From positions 1-42,390 of the forward strand of contig NZ_RKMB01000039.1 of assembly GCF_003797765.1 (NCBI RefSeq): 42,390 nt of DNA, in the 5' to 3' direction. This DNA is from Ramlibacter sp. WS9. Its GTDB lineage: Bacteria > Pseudomonadota > Gammaproteobacteria > Burkholderiales > Burkholderiaceae_C. Each line of letters starts with the position of its first letter. The first letter of the stretch is position 1. Below, piece after piece: positions 1 through 10,813 of the stretch. Made by a program: the position numbers and the translations under genes. The notes below the pieces were generated by a model. The model was not told where the DNA came from. It searched no databases and saw nothing but the letters and a program-made list of their open reading frames with translations.

Positions 1-349
1 CTTTGGGGCCGGGCACCGGCGTCTTCGACTGCAGTGTGTCCGGCAGCTGGGTGGTCGTTCTCAGGGGCACGCTGGATTCCGGCGTCCGCGAGAACACCGA
101 GGCGTTGTCGGCCGGCGTGGTGATCGCGGGCGGGCGAATGGTGATGGCGCGGCTGGCGGCCATGGGCGGCGTGGGTGGCGGGCTGACCGGCTGCACGTAC
201 TGCGTAACGACATAGCGCACGGCCTGCTGCAGCGGCGAATACTGCAGCAGCAACCACAGCAAAGCCACGTGCACGGCGGTGGCCGTGACGAGCGCGCCGG
301 GCGACATGGGTTGCCGTGGCAACGCAGTGGAGGTGGGCCGGTAGAGCAT
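1..349 (-). CDS. Partial gene: membrane-anchored, proline-rich TonB-like N-terminus
   Basis: The first 116 codons of a minus-strand gene are open from an ATG at 349 to the window edge; the rest lies outside. After a short cytoplasmic N-terminus there is one hydrophobic segment (about residues 20-38, core VALLWLLLQY), then a Pro/Thr-rich stretch (VSPPPTPPMA and similar). That layout, one N-terminal anchor followed by a proline-rich periplasmic linker, is the layout of TonB-family energy transducers, but the diagnostic C-terminal TonB domain is not visible, so this is only a suggestion. It is divergent from mnmA with 32 bp between the two start codons. Other single-pass periplasmic proteins would look the same at this end. 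Confidence 0.55.
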   Translation of the reverse strand, partial: MLYRPTSTALPRQPMSPGALVTATAVHVALLWLLLQYSPLQQAVRYVVTQYVQPVSPPPTPPMAASRAITIRPPAITTPADNASVFSRTPESSVPLRTTTQLPDTLQSKTPVPGPK

Positions 350-368
350 GAGGTCAAACCTTCGCTGA

Positions 369-374
369 GATAAT
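369..374 (+). promoter_or_regulatory. Candidate -10 box of mnmA
   Basis: GATAAT lies 7 bp before the mnmA ATG (382). A start site at the usual distance would fall on or next to the ATG, and no purine-rich Shine-Dalgarno is visible between 361 and 381. I see no convincing -35 hexamer. Confidence 0.35.
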
Positions 375-381
375 CGCACAA

Positions 382-1488
382 ATGAATCACAAGCCCCGCG
401 TCGTCGTCGGCCTGAGCGGGGGCGTGGACTCCGCGGTCAGCGCGTACCTGTTGAAACAGCAGGGCTACGACGTCGTCGGCATCTTCATGAAAAATTGGGA
501 AGACGACGACGACAGCGAATACTGCTCGTCCAACGAAGACTTCGTCGATGCCGCCAGCGTGGCCGACGTGATCGGCATCGAGATCGAGCATGTCAATTTC
601 GCATCGGAATACAAGGACCGCGTCTTCGCCGAGTTCCTGCGCGAATACCAGGCCGGCCGCACACCCAACCCCGACGTGCTGTGCAACGCCGAAATCAAGT
701 TCAAGGCCTTCCTCGATCACGCGATGCGCCTGGGGGCGGAAAAAATCGCAACAGGGCATTACGCTCGTGTACGTCAACGCGAAGGGCGATTCCAGTTGCT
801 CAAGGGCCTCGACGACACCAAGGACCAGAGCTACTTCCTGCATCGCCTGAATCAGGCGCAGTTGTCGAAGACGCTGTTCCCGGTCGGCGAGCTGCGCAAG
901 ACCGAAGTGCGGCGCGTGGCCGAAGAGATCCGGCTGCCCAACGCAAAGAAGAAGGACTCCACCGGCATCTGCTTCATTGGCGAGCGGCCGTTCCGCGATT
1001 TCCTCAATCGCTACATCAGCAAGGAGCCGGGGCCGATCAAGGACGAGCGTGGCCGCGTGATCGGCCAGCACCAGGGCCTGAGCTTCTACACGCTGGGCCA
1101 GCGCCAGGGCCTGGGCATCGGTGGCGTGAAAGAGCGCGGTGCACAGCGGGGCGGCGGCGAGCACGCGCCGTGGTTCGTCGCGCGCAAGGACATGGAGAAA
1201 AACACGTTGTGGGTGGTGCAAGGCCACGACCATCCGTGGCTGAAATCGCTTGCGCTGGATGCGAATGATGCGAGCTGGGTCGCGGGCCAGCCGCCACAGG
1301 AGGGCGAGTACGGGTCGAAGGCGCGCTATCGCCAGTCCGATTCGCCCTGCGTGCTGGCGCCCGCCGCCAACGGCGCCTTTCACCTCGCCTTCAGCGAGCC
1401 GCAGTGGGCCGTCACGCCCGGCCAGTCGGCTGTGCTCTACGACGGCGAAGTGTGTTTGGGCGGTGGTGTGATTAACGCCAAGGCGTAG
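382..1488 (+). CDS. mnmA: tRNA-specific 2-thiouridylase MnmA
   Basis: MnmA transfers sulfur to U34 of Lys, Glu and Gln tRNAs (the s2 part of mnm5s2U) in the cytoplasm, using ATP to adenylate the base. The 368-aa protein has the usual length. Visible motifs are the PP-loop SGGVDS (residues 12-17), the NPDVLCN motif with catalytic Cys101, and the second active-site cysteine Cys197 in STGICFIG. The ATG at 382 matches the usual MnmA N-terminus (basic residues, then VVVGLSGGVDS). It is divergent from the partial gene at 1-349, and the next gene starts 2 bp after its stop. Identification is secure. Confidence 0.97.
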   Translation: MNHKPRVVVGLSGGVDSAVSAYLLKQQGYDVVGIFMKNWEDDDDSEYCSSNEDFVDAASVADVIGIEIEHVNFASEYKDRVFAEFLREYQAGRTPNPDVLCNAEIKFKAFLDHAMRLGAEKIATGHYARVRQREGRFQLLKGLDDTKDQSYFLHRLNQAQLSKTLFPVGELRKTEVRRVAEEIRLPNAKKKDSTGICFIGERPFRDFLNRYISKEPGPIKDERGRVIGQHQGLSFYTLGQRQGLGIGGVKERGAQRGGGEHAPWFVARKDMEKNTLWVVQGHDHPWLKSLALDANDASWVAGQPPQEGEYGSKARYRQSDSPCVLAPAANGAFHLAFSEPQWAVTPGQSAVLYDGEVCLGGGVINAKA

Positions 1489-1490
1489 CC

Positions 1491-1886
1491 ATGCCAAAGT
1501 CGCACGACACCGTGGCCGCTGCCCTGAGGAAGTTCGGCCTCGCCTTTCCCGGGGCGCATTCCAAAAGTCCCTGGCCCGAGCACGACGACCTGGCCGTCAA
1601 GGACAAGACCTTCGCCTTCATGAGCGTGCCGGGGGTGCGGCTCAGCGTCACGGTCAAGCTGACGGTGAGCCATGCCGAAGCCCTGCAGCATCCGTGCGCC
1701 AAGCCCACGGGCTACGGCCTGGGCAAGAGCGGATGGGTGACGTTGAACTTTCCGGCAGAAGAGAAGCCGCCGGTGGACCTGCTCAAGCGGTGGATCCTGG
1801 AGAGCTATCGCGCCGTGGCGCCCAAACGCCTGCTGGCCGAACTCGAGGCGCAGCAGCCCTGGACGCGCATGGGCGTGGTCAAGTAA
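1491..1886 (+). CDS. MmcQ/YjbR family protein
   Basis: This 131-aa protein has the pattern of the MmcQ/YjbR fold (CyaY-like alpha/beta double-wing): an early PGAHSKSPW segment, a central strand pair ending in FMSVPG, the conserved glycine-rich GYGLGKSGWVTL region, and a C-terminal helix pair with ESYRAVAPKRLLAEL. Family members are small cytoplasmic proteins annotated as DNA-binding; their true role is not established. The ATG lies 2 bp after the mnmA stop, so it is probably cotranscribed with mnmA. The gene faces the convergent DUF1697 gene, whose end is 3 bp away. Confidence 0.85.
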   Translation: MPKSHDTVAAALRKFGLAFPGAHSKSPWPEHDDLAVKDKTFAFMSVPGVRLSVTVKLTVSHAEALQHPCAKPTGYGLGKSGWVTLNFPAEEKPPVDLLKRWILESYRAVAPKRLLAELEAQQPWTRMGVVK

Positions 1887-1889
1887 CGC

Positions 1890-2405
1890 TCAAGCCGCGG
1901 CGCACTTCGTAACGGTCTCCCACGTCCGCGTGGTCACTTCCTTGCCAAAGGTTTTCTCGATCAGCGTCATGAACGCGGGGTTGTTCGCCTGCGGCACATA
2001 GGCCGAGAAGATCTCGCGGCCTTTCAGGGCAAGGATGCGCGCCCCTTCGAACTCGACCGGCAGCTTCAACGTGACGGTGGGTTGTTCGCGCAGGAAGGTG
2101 ATCACACGCTTGTCGTTGGCGGCGAGCTTGAACTTCGCGTATGGGTCGGCATCGAGCATCTTCTGCAGTTCGTCCACCCGCCGGGCAATCGTGTAGAACG
2201 TGCGGGCCAGGTGCTCCTGCATCGCCGCTTCAGCCTTGCGCTCTACGGCGCTGTCGGATGTGGCGCGGGTGTCGAACACCACGTTGCCGCTCGAGAGCAG
2301 CGTCTTGACGTTGGTGAACCCCGCCGCCTCGAATGCCGCTTTCAACTGCGGCATCTTGGCGTTCATCGGGCTCACGCCGCGCAGGAAGGCTACGTAACGG
2401 GGCAT
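1890..2405 (-). CDS. DUF1697 family protein
   Basis: The 171-aa protein begins PRYVAFLRGV, followed by the typical LLSSGNVVF segment, which together mark the DUF1697 family; length also fits. The family has no experimentally defined function that I can name. The ATG at 2405 is 1 bp after the stop of the frameshifted ORF6N gene, so the gene is the last member of a minus-strand run MFS - ssb - ORF6N - DUF1697. Its 3' end is convergent with the MmcQ/YjbR gene. Confidence 0.85.
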   Translation of the reverse strand: MPRYVAFLRGVSPMNAKMPQLKAAFEAAGFTNVKTLLSSGNVVFDTRATSDSAVERKAEAAMQEHLARTFYTIARRVDELQKMLDADPYAKFKLAANDKRVITFLREQPTVTLKLPVEFEGARILALKGREIFSAYVPQANNPAFMTLIEKTFGKEVTTRTWETVTKCAAA

Positions 2406-2406
2406 G

Positions 2407-2975
2407 TCAGTCTTTTGCTCCGCGCGACGAACGCGAACGCTGACTCACGTCGGCAAGGTCGGCGGTAAACCCGATCGGCCGTTTGGCCGTTGGCGGCCGC
2501 GCCATCAATGCGCGGATTGCCTCAATGATTTCCGCGAGCGAATTGTCATGGCGTGACACTCGGCGCTCGAGCTGATCCAGCTTTTGGGCCAAAGCCTTAT
2601 GGCTGGAAAGCAGATCCCGAAGCTGGACGAACGCGCGCACGACGTAAACGCTCATCTCGATCGCACGGTCCGAATTCAGAATCGCAGCAGCCATGATCGC
2701 GCCATGTTCGGTGAAGACGAGGGGCGGATAACGTCTGCCGCCCCAACTTGAGGTCGCAAACTGCGACCTCAAGTTGGCGAACTCCTCAGTCGTCAACCGA
2801 AACATGAAATCAGCGGGGAACCTCTTGGTGTTCCGCTTGACTTGCTCGTTGAAGCGCTTTGTCTCGACCTCGTACAGCTCGGCCAAGTCCGATCCAGCAT
2901 CACCCGCTGTCCGCGGATGACCAATATTCGCCCCGCCAACGCCTGGGGCGTCAACGCGGCCTTCACGGTGGCCAC
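2407..2975 (-). pseudogene. ORF6N-domain protein gene, broken by a one-base frameshift
   Basis: Two overlapping frames together encode one ORF6N-domain protein, a family found in phage antirepressor-like and stand-alone chromosomal proteins. Frame one, from a GTG at 2975, gives a normal N-terminus ending ILVIRGQRVMLD. Frame two continues as DLAELYEVETKRFNEQVKR, then RFPADFMFRLT, FTEHGAIMAAAIL, and a C-terminal coiled-coil region ending at 2407. The switch is at about 2887-2893, where GGATCGGACTTGG stands in place of an expected GGAT-CGN-GACTTGG: one base is missing. The start is 11 bp after the ssb stop. Either a true recent pseudogene or a sequencing error. The joined protein would be about 188 aa. 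Confidence 0.75.
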
Positions 2976-2986
2976 GTGTCAGCCAA

Positions 2987-3481
2987 TCAGAACGGAATAT
3001 CGTCGTCCATATCGTCGAAGCCCGTCGAAGGCTTCGAAGCCGGGCGGCTGGCCGCCGGTGCCGGTGCGGGACGCGCGGCGGGTGCCGGCCGGCGCTGCTG
3101 GCCGCCGCCTTCATCGTCGCCACCGCCGGACGGGCCGCCCATGCCTTCACGGCCGCCGAGCAACTGCATTTCGGTCGCGACGATGTCGGTCGCGCTCTTC
3201 TCGATGCCGTCTTTGTCGGTGTACTTCCGGTAGACCAGGCGGCCTTCGACGTAGATCGGCCGGCCCTTCTTGACATATTCGCCGACGATCTCGGCCAACC
3301 GGTCGAAGAAGGTGACGCGATGCCACTGGGTTTCCTCGATCGACTCGCCGCTGGTCTTGTCTTTGCGCTTGCTGGTCGTGGCGATACTCACGTTGGCCAC
3401 GGCCGAGCCGGACGGCAGGTAGCGCACTTCGGGGTCACGGCCGCAGTTGCCGATCAGGATGACTTTGTTGACGGATGCCAT
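2987..3481 (-). CDS. ssb: Single-stranded DNA-binding protein SSB
   Basis: SSB coats single-stranded DNA in replication, repair and recombination. The 164-aa protein starts ASVNKVILIGNCGRDPEVRY, has the OB-fold core with TQWHRVTFFDRLAEI and the strand GRPIYVEGRL, then a disordered Gly/Pro/Ala-rich linker (about residues 110-150), and the acidic C-terminal tip DDMDDDIPF that binds partner proteins. Length and ends are normal. It follows the MFS gene by 42 bp on the same strand; MFS then ssb is an order I recall next to uvrA in Comamonadaceae, though here uvrA is 4 kb away. Confidence 0.97.
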   Translation of the reverse strand: MASVNKVILIGNCGRDPEVRYLPSGSAVANVSIATTSKRKDKTSGESIEETQWHRVTFFDRLAEIVGEYVKKGRPIYVEGRLVYRKYTDKDGIEKSATDIVATEMQLLGGREGMGGPSGGGDDEGGGQQRRPAPAARPAPAPAASRPASKPSTGFDDMDDDIPF

Positions 3482-3523
3482 GGGGAAGGTTCCTCCAGTA
3501 ATTGGGTAATTATCTCTGCTCTG

Positions 3524-4732
3524 TTATGTCGCCTGCGCCTCGTCGGCCAGAACCTGCTCGGCCGAACTCCGCGCCCCGGGCGCCCTCATGGGCCAAGCCA
3601 CCACCAGCCACAGCAACATCAGCCCGGCGCAGGCGGCAAACAACCCTTGGCTTCCAACGTTCTTGGCCAGCCAGCCGCCGACCGCGCCGCCGGCAAAAAA
3701 TCCCAAGGATTGGAGTGTGTTGTACACACCCAGGGCCGCGCCGCGGGCGTGCGGTGGGGCGATCCGCGATGCCATGCTGGGCTGGCTGGCCTCCAGCACG
3801 TTGAAGCCGCAAAAGAAGATGAACAGCAATGCGGCCAGCGCCAGCACGCCGGGCTGGCCCGCCACCAGGACCAGGCCCACCTGCACCAGGGCGATGAGCC
3901 CCACCGAAGCCAGGAACACGGCGCGCAGGTAGCCGCGCCGCTCCAGCGGAAACAGCGTGAAGCCCATCACCAGAAATGACCCCAGCACCGCCGGCAGGTA
4001 GACGTACCAATGGTCGGCCTTGTCCAGGCCCGCCTGCACCAGCAGAGCCGGAATCGCGACCCACATCGCCAGCTGCACCGCATGCAGCACGAATACGCCG
4101 ACGTCCAGCCGCAGCAGGCCCGGATGGCTCAGCACTTCCGACAACTTGCCGCGCGGTGCGTTCTTGTGCAGCACCGGCTCGGGCGGCGTCCACCACACCA
4201 CCACCGCGATGCACGCCAGCGCCAACCCGCCCGTCACAGCAAACAAGCCGGCCAGGCCGATCCGCGCTGCCAACAAGGGCGCTGCCACCAGCGACAGCGC
4301 AAACATCAGCCCGATGCTCGCGCCGACCATGGCCATGGCCTTGGTGCGTACCTCGTCGCGGGTCTGGTCCGCGAGCAGCGCCGTCACCGCCGCCGACACC
4401 GCGCCCGCGCCCTGCAGCGAGCGACCCACGATCAGCCACAGCAGGCTTCCCGCGGCCGCCGCGACCAGGCTGCCCGCCGCGAACACCAGCAGGCCGATGA
4501 TGATCACGCGCTTGCGCCCGAACCGGTCCGACGCCAGGCCGAACGGGATCTGCAGCAGACCCTGTGTCAGCCCATAGATGCCCATCGCCAGGCCGACCAG
4601 GGCCGGGTCGTCGCCACCCGGATAGCGGGCGGCTTCCAGCGCGAACACCGGCAGCACCAGGAACAGGCCCAGCATGCGGCCGGCAAAGATCGTTGCAAGC
4701 GAGCCGCTGGCGCGGCGTTCGACGGCCGTCAT
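3524..4732 (-). CDS. MFS transporter (YajR-like drug/solute exporter family)
   Basis: A 402-aa, 12-segment major facilitator protein of the inner membrane. It opens with ASGSLATIFAGRMLGLFLVLPVFAL, and loop 2-3 carries the MFS signature GLASDRFGRKRVI; later helices include GFFAGGAVGGWLA. The ATG at 4732 is preferred over an upstream ATG at 4885, because the extra 51 residues (Pro/Gly-rich, non-membrane) do not look like transporter sequence. The substrate cannot be read from the sequence. It is transcribed toward ssb, 42 bp downstream. Confidence 0.88.
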   Translation of the reverse strand: MTAVERRASGSLATIFAGRMLGLFLVLPVFALEAARYPGGDDPALVGLAMGIYGLTQGLLQIPFGLASDRFGRKRVIIIGLLVFAAGSLVAAAAGSLLWLIVGRSLQGAGAVSAAVTALLADQTRDEVRTKAMAMVGASIGLMFALSLVAAPLLAARIGLAGLFAVTGGLALACIAVVVWWTPPEPVLHKNAPRGKLSEVLSHPGLLRLDVGVFVLHAVQLAMWVAIPALLVQAGLDKADHWYVYLPAVLGSFLVMGFTLFPLERRGYLRAVFLASVGLIALVQVGLVLVAGQPGVLALAALLFIFFCGFNVLEASQPSMASRIAPPHARGAALGVYNTLQSLGFFAGGAVGGWLAKNVGSQGLFAACAGLMLLWLVVAWPMRAPGARSSAEQVLADEAQAT

Positions 4733-4901
4733 GCGGCCGGGGTCGAGGGATGTGGAAGGCGGGTTCACGGACAGGAGGAAAGGCAAGAACCGGGCCCCGA
4801 GGGAAGGCGCGCGGCAAACCTCGCATTGTCCGGTATTCGAGCCCGGCCGCCCCGGGGGCGCATCCGCCGGCCGCCAACCGCCCACAATCGCGGCGGCACA
4901 G

Positions 4902-5999
4902 CTACGCGATCTGTTCTTCCGGATCGTGCCGCCGCGCCACGGGACCGGCTGCTTTCGGCAGTCTTGAGAAAGCCGCTTCGATCAGCACCGTGTCGCCGAA
5001 CTCGTGGGTGAGATAGCCCGCTCGTTCCATCTCCTGGGCCGCGTGGCGCAGCACGCCATCGCCGGCGAACGCGCGCAGCAATTCGTAGTGGCTGGTGCCG
5101 GGCTCATGCGTTCCGCTGATGATCGCGTCGACCACGTTCAGCTGGGTGCCGGGGCCCAGGCGCTGGTCGGCCACGCCGGAGCCCGCGCGCAGCGGACCGT
5201 TGGAGCCGGCGTGCTCCAGCGCTCTCGTCACCGTGGTGCCCAGCGCGACCACGCGGCCGCCCCGCTCGCTCGCGCTCTCGATGGCCCGGACCGTGGCTTG
5301 AGGCACGTCATAGGGTTCGTCCAGCGGCAACCGCGCATCCAGCTCGTCGTCGCCAGTCGAGGAGATCCCGGCGGCGTGCGTCAGCGTTTCGAACACCACG
5401 CCCCGCGCTTTCAGCGCCGAGAGCAGCGACCAGTCCAGCACGAAGCCTGCGGAGGGCGGCTCGAACGCCACGGGCAAGGCGGCGACGCGCGTCCACACGT
5501 CCCACAGCGCGAGCGGCGGCTGCACGTGCGCATATTGGATCGGCCTGCCATGCCGCGCGATGCCGGCCCAGATGGCGTCGACATCGCCTTCGAAGCGCAG
5601 CGACACGAGGCGCGGGTGGCCCTGCAGGCGCAGCACGATGGCGCGCAATGGGCCTAGCACCAGCACATCGCCGGCTTGCAATGCCGGTGGCGACGGCCGG
5701 TCTTCGGTGCGCGTGCGGTAGTCGCCCGCCCCGAAGACCACGGCGGTGAAGTCGCGCACGTCGTCCACGGCCAGCGAGCGCCGCCCGGCCAGCCGCACTT
5801 CGATGGCGCGGCCGGTGCGCGAATGCACGCCGGACAGGCTGGCCGGCAAGGTGGCCGCGTCGTTGGCCACCAGCACGTCGCCCGGGTTCAGGAAGTCGGC
5901 GAGGCGCGAGCGCGACGTGTGGCGCAACCCGCCGGCCGAGTCCACGACGAGGAGCCTGGCGCCCGGCGCGCGCTGCGAAGGAAGATGGGCGGCTTTCAT
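4902..5999 (-). CDS. QueA-like S-adenosylmethionine:tRNA ribosyltransferase-isomerase family protein
   Basis: A 365-aa protein of QueA size. QueA transfers the ribosyl part of SAM to preQ1 in tRNA during queuosine synthesis. Family features visible: an N-terminal LADFLNPGDVLVANDAATLP block (QueA proteins have DLLxpgDlLvxNdtrV here), RHGRPIQYAHV where QueA has HGHIPLPPYI, PPSAGF in place of APTAGLHF, and a C-terminal block ending GTSHYELLRAFAG. The substitutions at the HG..PLPPY and APTAGLHF positions set it apart from canonical QueA. Its ATG overlaps the SDR stop by 4 bp (ATGA), so translation is coupled. No tgt, queC or similar gene is near. It may be a divergent paralog with another substrate. 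Confidence 0.7.
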   Translation of the reverse strand: MKAAHLPSQRAPGARLLVVDSAGGLRHTSRSRLADFLNPGDVLVANDAATLPASLSGVHSRTGRAIEVRLAGRRSLAVDDVRDFTAVVFGAGDYRTRTEDRPSPPALQAGDVLVLGPLRAIVLRLQGHPRLVSLRFEGDVDAIWAGIARHGRPIQYAHVQPPLALWDVWTRVAALPVAFEPPSAGFVLDWSLLSALKARGVVFETLTHAAGISSTGDDELDARLPLDEPYDVPQATVRAIESASERGGRVVALGTTVTRALEHAGSNGPLRAGSGVADQRLGPGTQLNVVDAIISGTHEPGTSHYELLRAFAGDGVLRHAAQEMERAGYLTHEFGDTVLIEAAFSRLPKAAGPVARRHDPEEQIA

Positions 6000-6709
6000 G
6001 CGGCGGCCTCCTCTCGCACCAGCATCGTCGCGATGCGATCCAGCAACTCGGCCGCCGAGGTGGACGGCGCCTTGAGCTCGGCCGGGTCGGCGTCGGGCAG
6101 CGCCTGGGCATGCATCGGCGTGTCCATGTCGCCGGGGTCGTGGCCGATCACGCGCACGCCATGCTCCTTCAGCTCCTCGTCCCAGGTGCGGCTCATGTGC
6201 GCCAACGCGGCCTTGCTGGCGCCGTACGCGCCCCAGGTGGGATAGGCGTTGACACCGGCGTCGCTCGTGATGTTCACGACCAACGCGGGGCGGCCCTGGC
6301 GCGCGGACGAAGCGAGGGCGCCGAGCAGCGCCTTGGTCAGGCGGAACGGGCCCATCAGGTTCGCGGCCAGCGCCGCTTCGAAGTCCTCGCATTCGGTATC
6401 GGCCAGCGGCACCAGCGCTGCCGGCCCCAGGGTAGAAGCGTTGTTGACCAGCACGTCGAGGCCGCCCAGGGCCGAGGTGATCTGCAGTGCCAGGGGATGC
6501 GTGGCCTCCTTGGACGCGACGTCGGCCACGATGCCGTGCGCGCCGGGAAACTTGGCCGCGACAGCGGCTACGCGCGCGGCGTCTCTCGCGACGAACGCGA
6601 CCTTGGCGCCCCGGCGGTGCAATTGCGCCACCAGCGCCAGGCCCAGGCCGGACGTGCCGCCGGTGACCGCGACCCGCAGGCCGGCGAGTGAGTTGTTCGA
6701 TGCATTCAT
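5996..6709 (-). CDS. Short-chain dehydrogenase/reductase (SDR)
   Basis: A 237-aa classical SDR: nucleotide-binding TGGTSGLG at about residues 16-23, NNAS after strand beta-4, catalytic Ser in VVNITS, and the YGASK Tyr/Lys pair. It should oxidise or reduce a hydroxyl/carbonyl substrate with NAD(P)H in the cytoplasm; the substrate is unknown. The ATG at 6709 is used because the SDR fold begins right after it. The gene overlaps the QueA-like gene by 4 bp and is divergent from the XRE-cupin regulator, which is the natural candidate to control it. Confidence 0.9.
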   Translation of the reverse strand: MNASNNSLAGLRVAVTGGTSGLGLALVAQLHRRGAKVAFVARDAARVAAVAAKFPGAHGIVADVASKEATHPLALQITSALGGLDVLVNNASTLGPAALVPLADTECEDFEAALAANLMGPFRLTKALLGALASSARQGRPALVVNITSDAGVNAYPTWGAYGASKAALAHMSRTWDEELKEHGVRVIGHDPGDMDTPMHAQALPDADPAELKAPSTSAAELLDRIATMLVREEAAA

Positions 6710-6789
6710 GGTGCGCTCCGTGGGTTCTTGTGAAAGTGCCTCCACGATAGGAGCGGCGGGCGGGTGCGGCCAGCGCGATGTCCACCAGA

Positions 6790-6807
6790 TTGGCGGATGG
6801 TTGGCGG
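6790..6807. promoter_or_regulatory. Candidate operator: direct repeat TTGGCGG, 11-bp period
   Basis: TTGGCGG occurs at 6790-6796 and again at 6801-6807, one helical turn apart, in the 159-bp gap between the divergent SDR and XRE-cupin genes. The spacing suits a DNA-binding dimer on one face. No direct evidence links it to the regulator. Confidence 0.3.
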
Positions 6808-6868
6808 GCTGGGCGTGGCAATGCCCGCGCCAGCGTAAGTTCACCTCGTTTGTCGTCAGAATCACGCC

Positions 6869-7453
6869 ATGACCGACCCGATCGATCCCGCCGGCGCCAC
6901 TACCGCGTCGCACCTTGCCCGCAACCTGGTGAGCCTGCGCCACACACGGGCCCTCACGCAGGACGGCCTGGCCAAGGGCGCGGGCGTGCCGCGCTCGACC
7001 ATCGCCAATCTCGAGTCGGGCGAGGGCAACCCGTCGCTGTCGGTGCTGGTCAAAGTGGCCGGTGCGTTGGGCGTGCCGATCGACGAACTGCTGTCGTCGC
7101 CGCGCGCGCGGGTGCGCCGCTGGAACGCCGACGAGGTCGCGCAAAAGACCAAGGGCCGCGGCGTCACCATCCGCCCGCTGGTGCCCGAGCCGGTTCCGGA
7201 TTCCATGATGGAAGTGATGGACTTCGCGCCCGGTGCCGTCATGGGCGGCACGCCGCACCTGCCCGGCACGCGGGAATTTTTCACCTGCCTGGAGGGCGGC
7301 GTGCGCCTCCTCGTGGCCGGCGAGGTGTACGCGCTGGGCGCGGGCGACGTGCTGGCTTTCCCCGGCAATTTGCCGCATTCGTATCAAAACGCAGACGGCG
7401 TGGCGCCGGCGCGCGGGGTGTCGGTGGTGATTCTGGCGAAGGCAGGGACGTAG
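6869..7453 (+). CDS. XRE-family regulator with C-terminal cupin domain
   Basis: A 194-aa protein with an N-terminal helix-turn-helix (about residues 15-65: LTQDGLAKGAGVPRSTIANLE, then NPSLSVLVKVAGAL) and a C-terminal cupin (about residues 110-190, with strands FFTCLEGGVRLLVAG and GDVLAFPGNLPHSYQN). This class senses small ligands through the cupin and acts as a cytoplasmic transcription factor. It is divergent from the SDR/QueA-like pair and probably controls it, itself, or both. The ATG at 6869 gives the normal family length. Ligand unknown. Confidence 0.9.
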   Translation: MTDPIDPAGATTASHLARNLVSLRHTRALTQDGLAKGAGVPRSTIANLESGEGNPSLSVLVKVAGALGVPIDELLSSPRARVRRWNADEVAQKTKGRGVTIRPLVPEPVPDSMMEVMDFAPGAVMGGTPHLPGTREFFTCLEGGVRLLVAGEVYALGAGDVLAFPGNLPHSYQNADGVAPARGVSVVILAKAGT

Positions 7454-7459
7454 CGGGCC

Positions 7460-7513
7460 GTCATGGATTGCGGCGGATCCGGAGGATCCCCTCCGGGCTC
7501 GGCCTGCAATGAC
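7460..7513. repeat. REP-like imperfect palindrome bounded by GTCAT/ATGAC
   Basis: This 54-bp sequence starts with GTCAT and ends with ATGAC. At its centre a perfect 7-bp stem, CCGGAGG (7479-7485) with CCTCCGG (7490-7496), encloses a 4-nt loop, and the outer arms pair imperfectly. It begins 7 bp after the XRE-cupin stop and could act as a terminator or be a dispersed repeat. Confidence 0.5.
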
Positions 7514-7564
7514 AGAAACATCCCCAGCGGGCTATCATGTCGGGTTCCCCTTCGCGCACCCACC

Positions 7565-10555
<2,991 letters not shown>

Positions 10556-10606
10556 AACCCGTCATGCCGGACTTGATCCGACATCCACGTCTCGGTATGC
10601 CAGGGC

Positions 10607-10762
10607 GGGATCGGGGCGGCGGGGCACTCTGCGCTGCGAATGTCCCCCGTCGCGGCAAGCCGCTCCCTCCTCCTTTATTTCGCTGCGCAGAGCGCCCCAC
10701 CACCCCGATCCGGGAAGCGTTGTTGGTGTTCGACCGTTGCGCGCCAACTGGGTCCCCCATGG
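10607..10762 (+). repeat. Composite inverted repeat, copy A (108-bp module plus linker)
   Basis: The 108-bp module 1 (10607-10714) is nearly identical to 15095-15202 and to the reverse complement of 19609-19716. Its ends (GGGATCGGGG and CCCCGATCC) pair, as do the next segments (CACTCTGCGCTGCGAA with TTCGCTGCGCAGAG). Inside is the conserved core GAATGTCCCCCGTCG, a small hairpin GCGGCAAGCCGC, then TCCCTCCTCCTT. A linker with GTTGTTGGT and CGCGCCAACT follows to CCATGG (10757-10762), after which this copy diverges and has no recognisable module 2. To the left (10558-10590) is another short palindrome-bearing sequence, CCGGACTTGATCCG. The element fills the gap between uvrA and the thioesterase gene. 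Confidence 0.85.
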
Positions 10763-10813
10763 AAGCCGAAGACGGCCTGAGCAAAGGCCGACACCCCGAA
10801 GGATAATGGGGGC

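Noticed and set aside
61..1497. A 478-codon minus-strand frame opposite mnmA
   Set aside because: It shadows mnmA, whose motifs are complete, and has no domain of its own.
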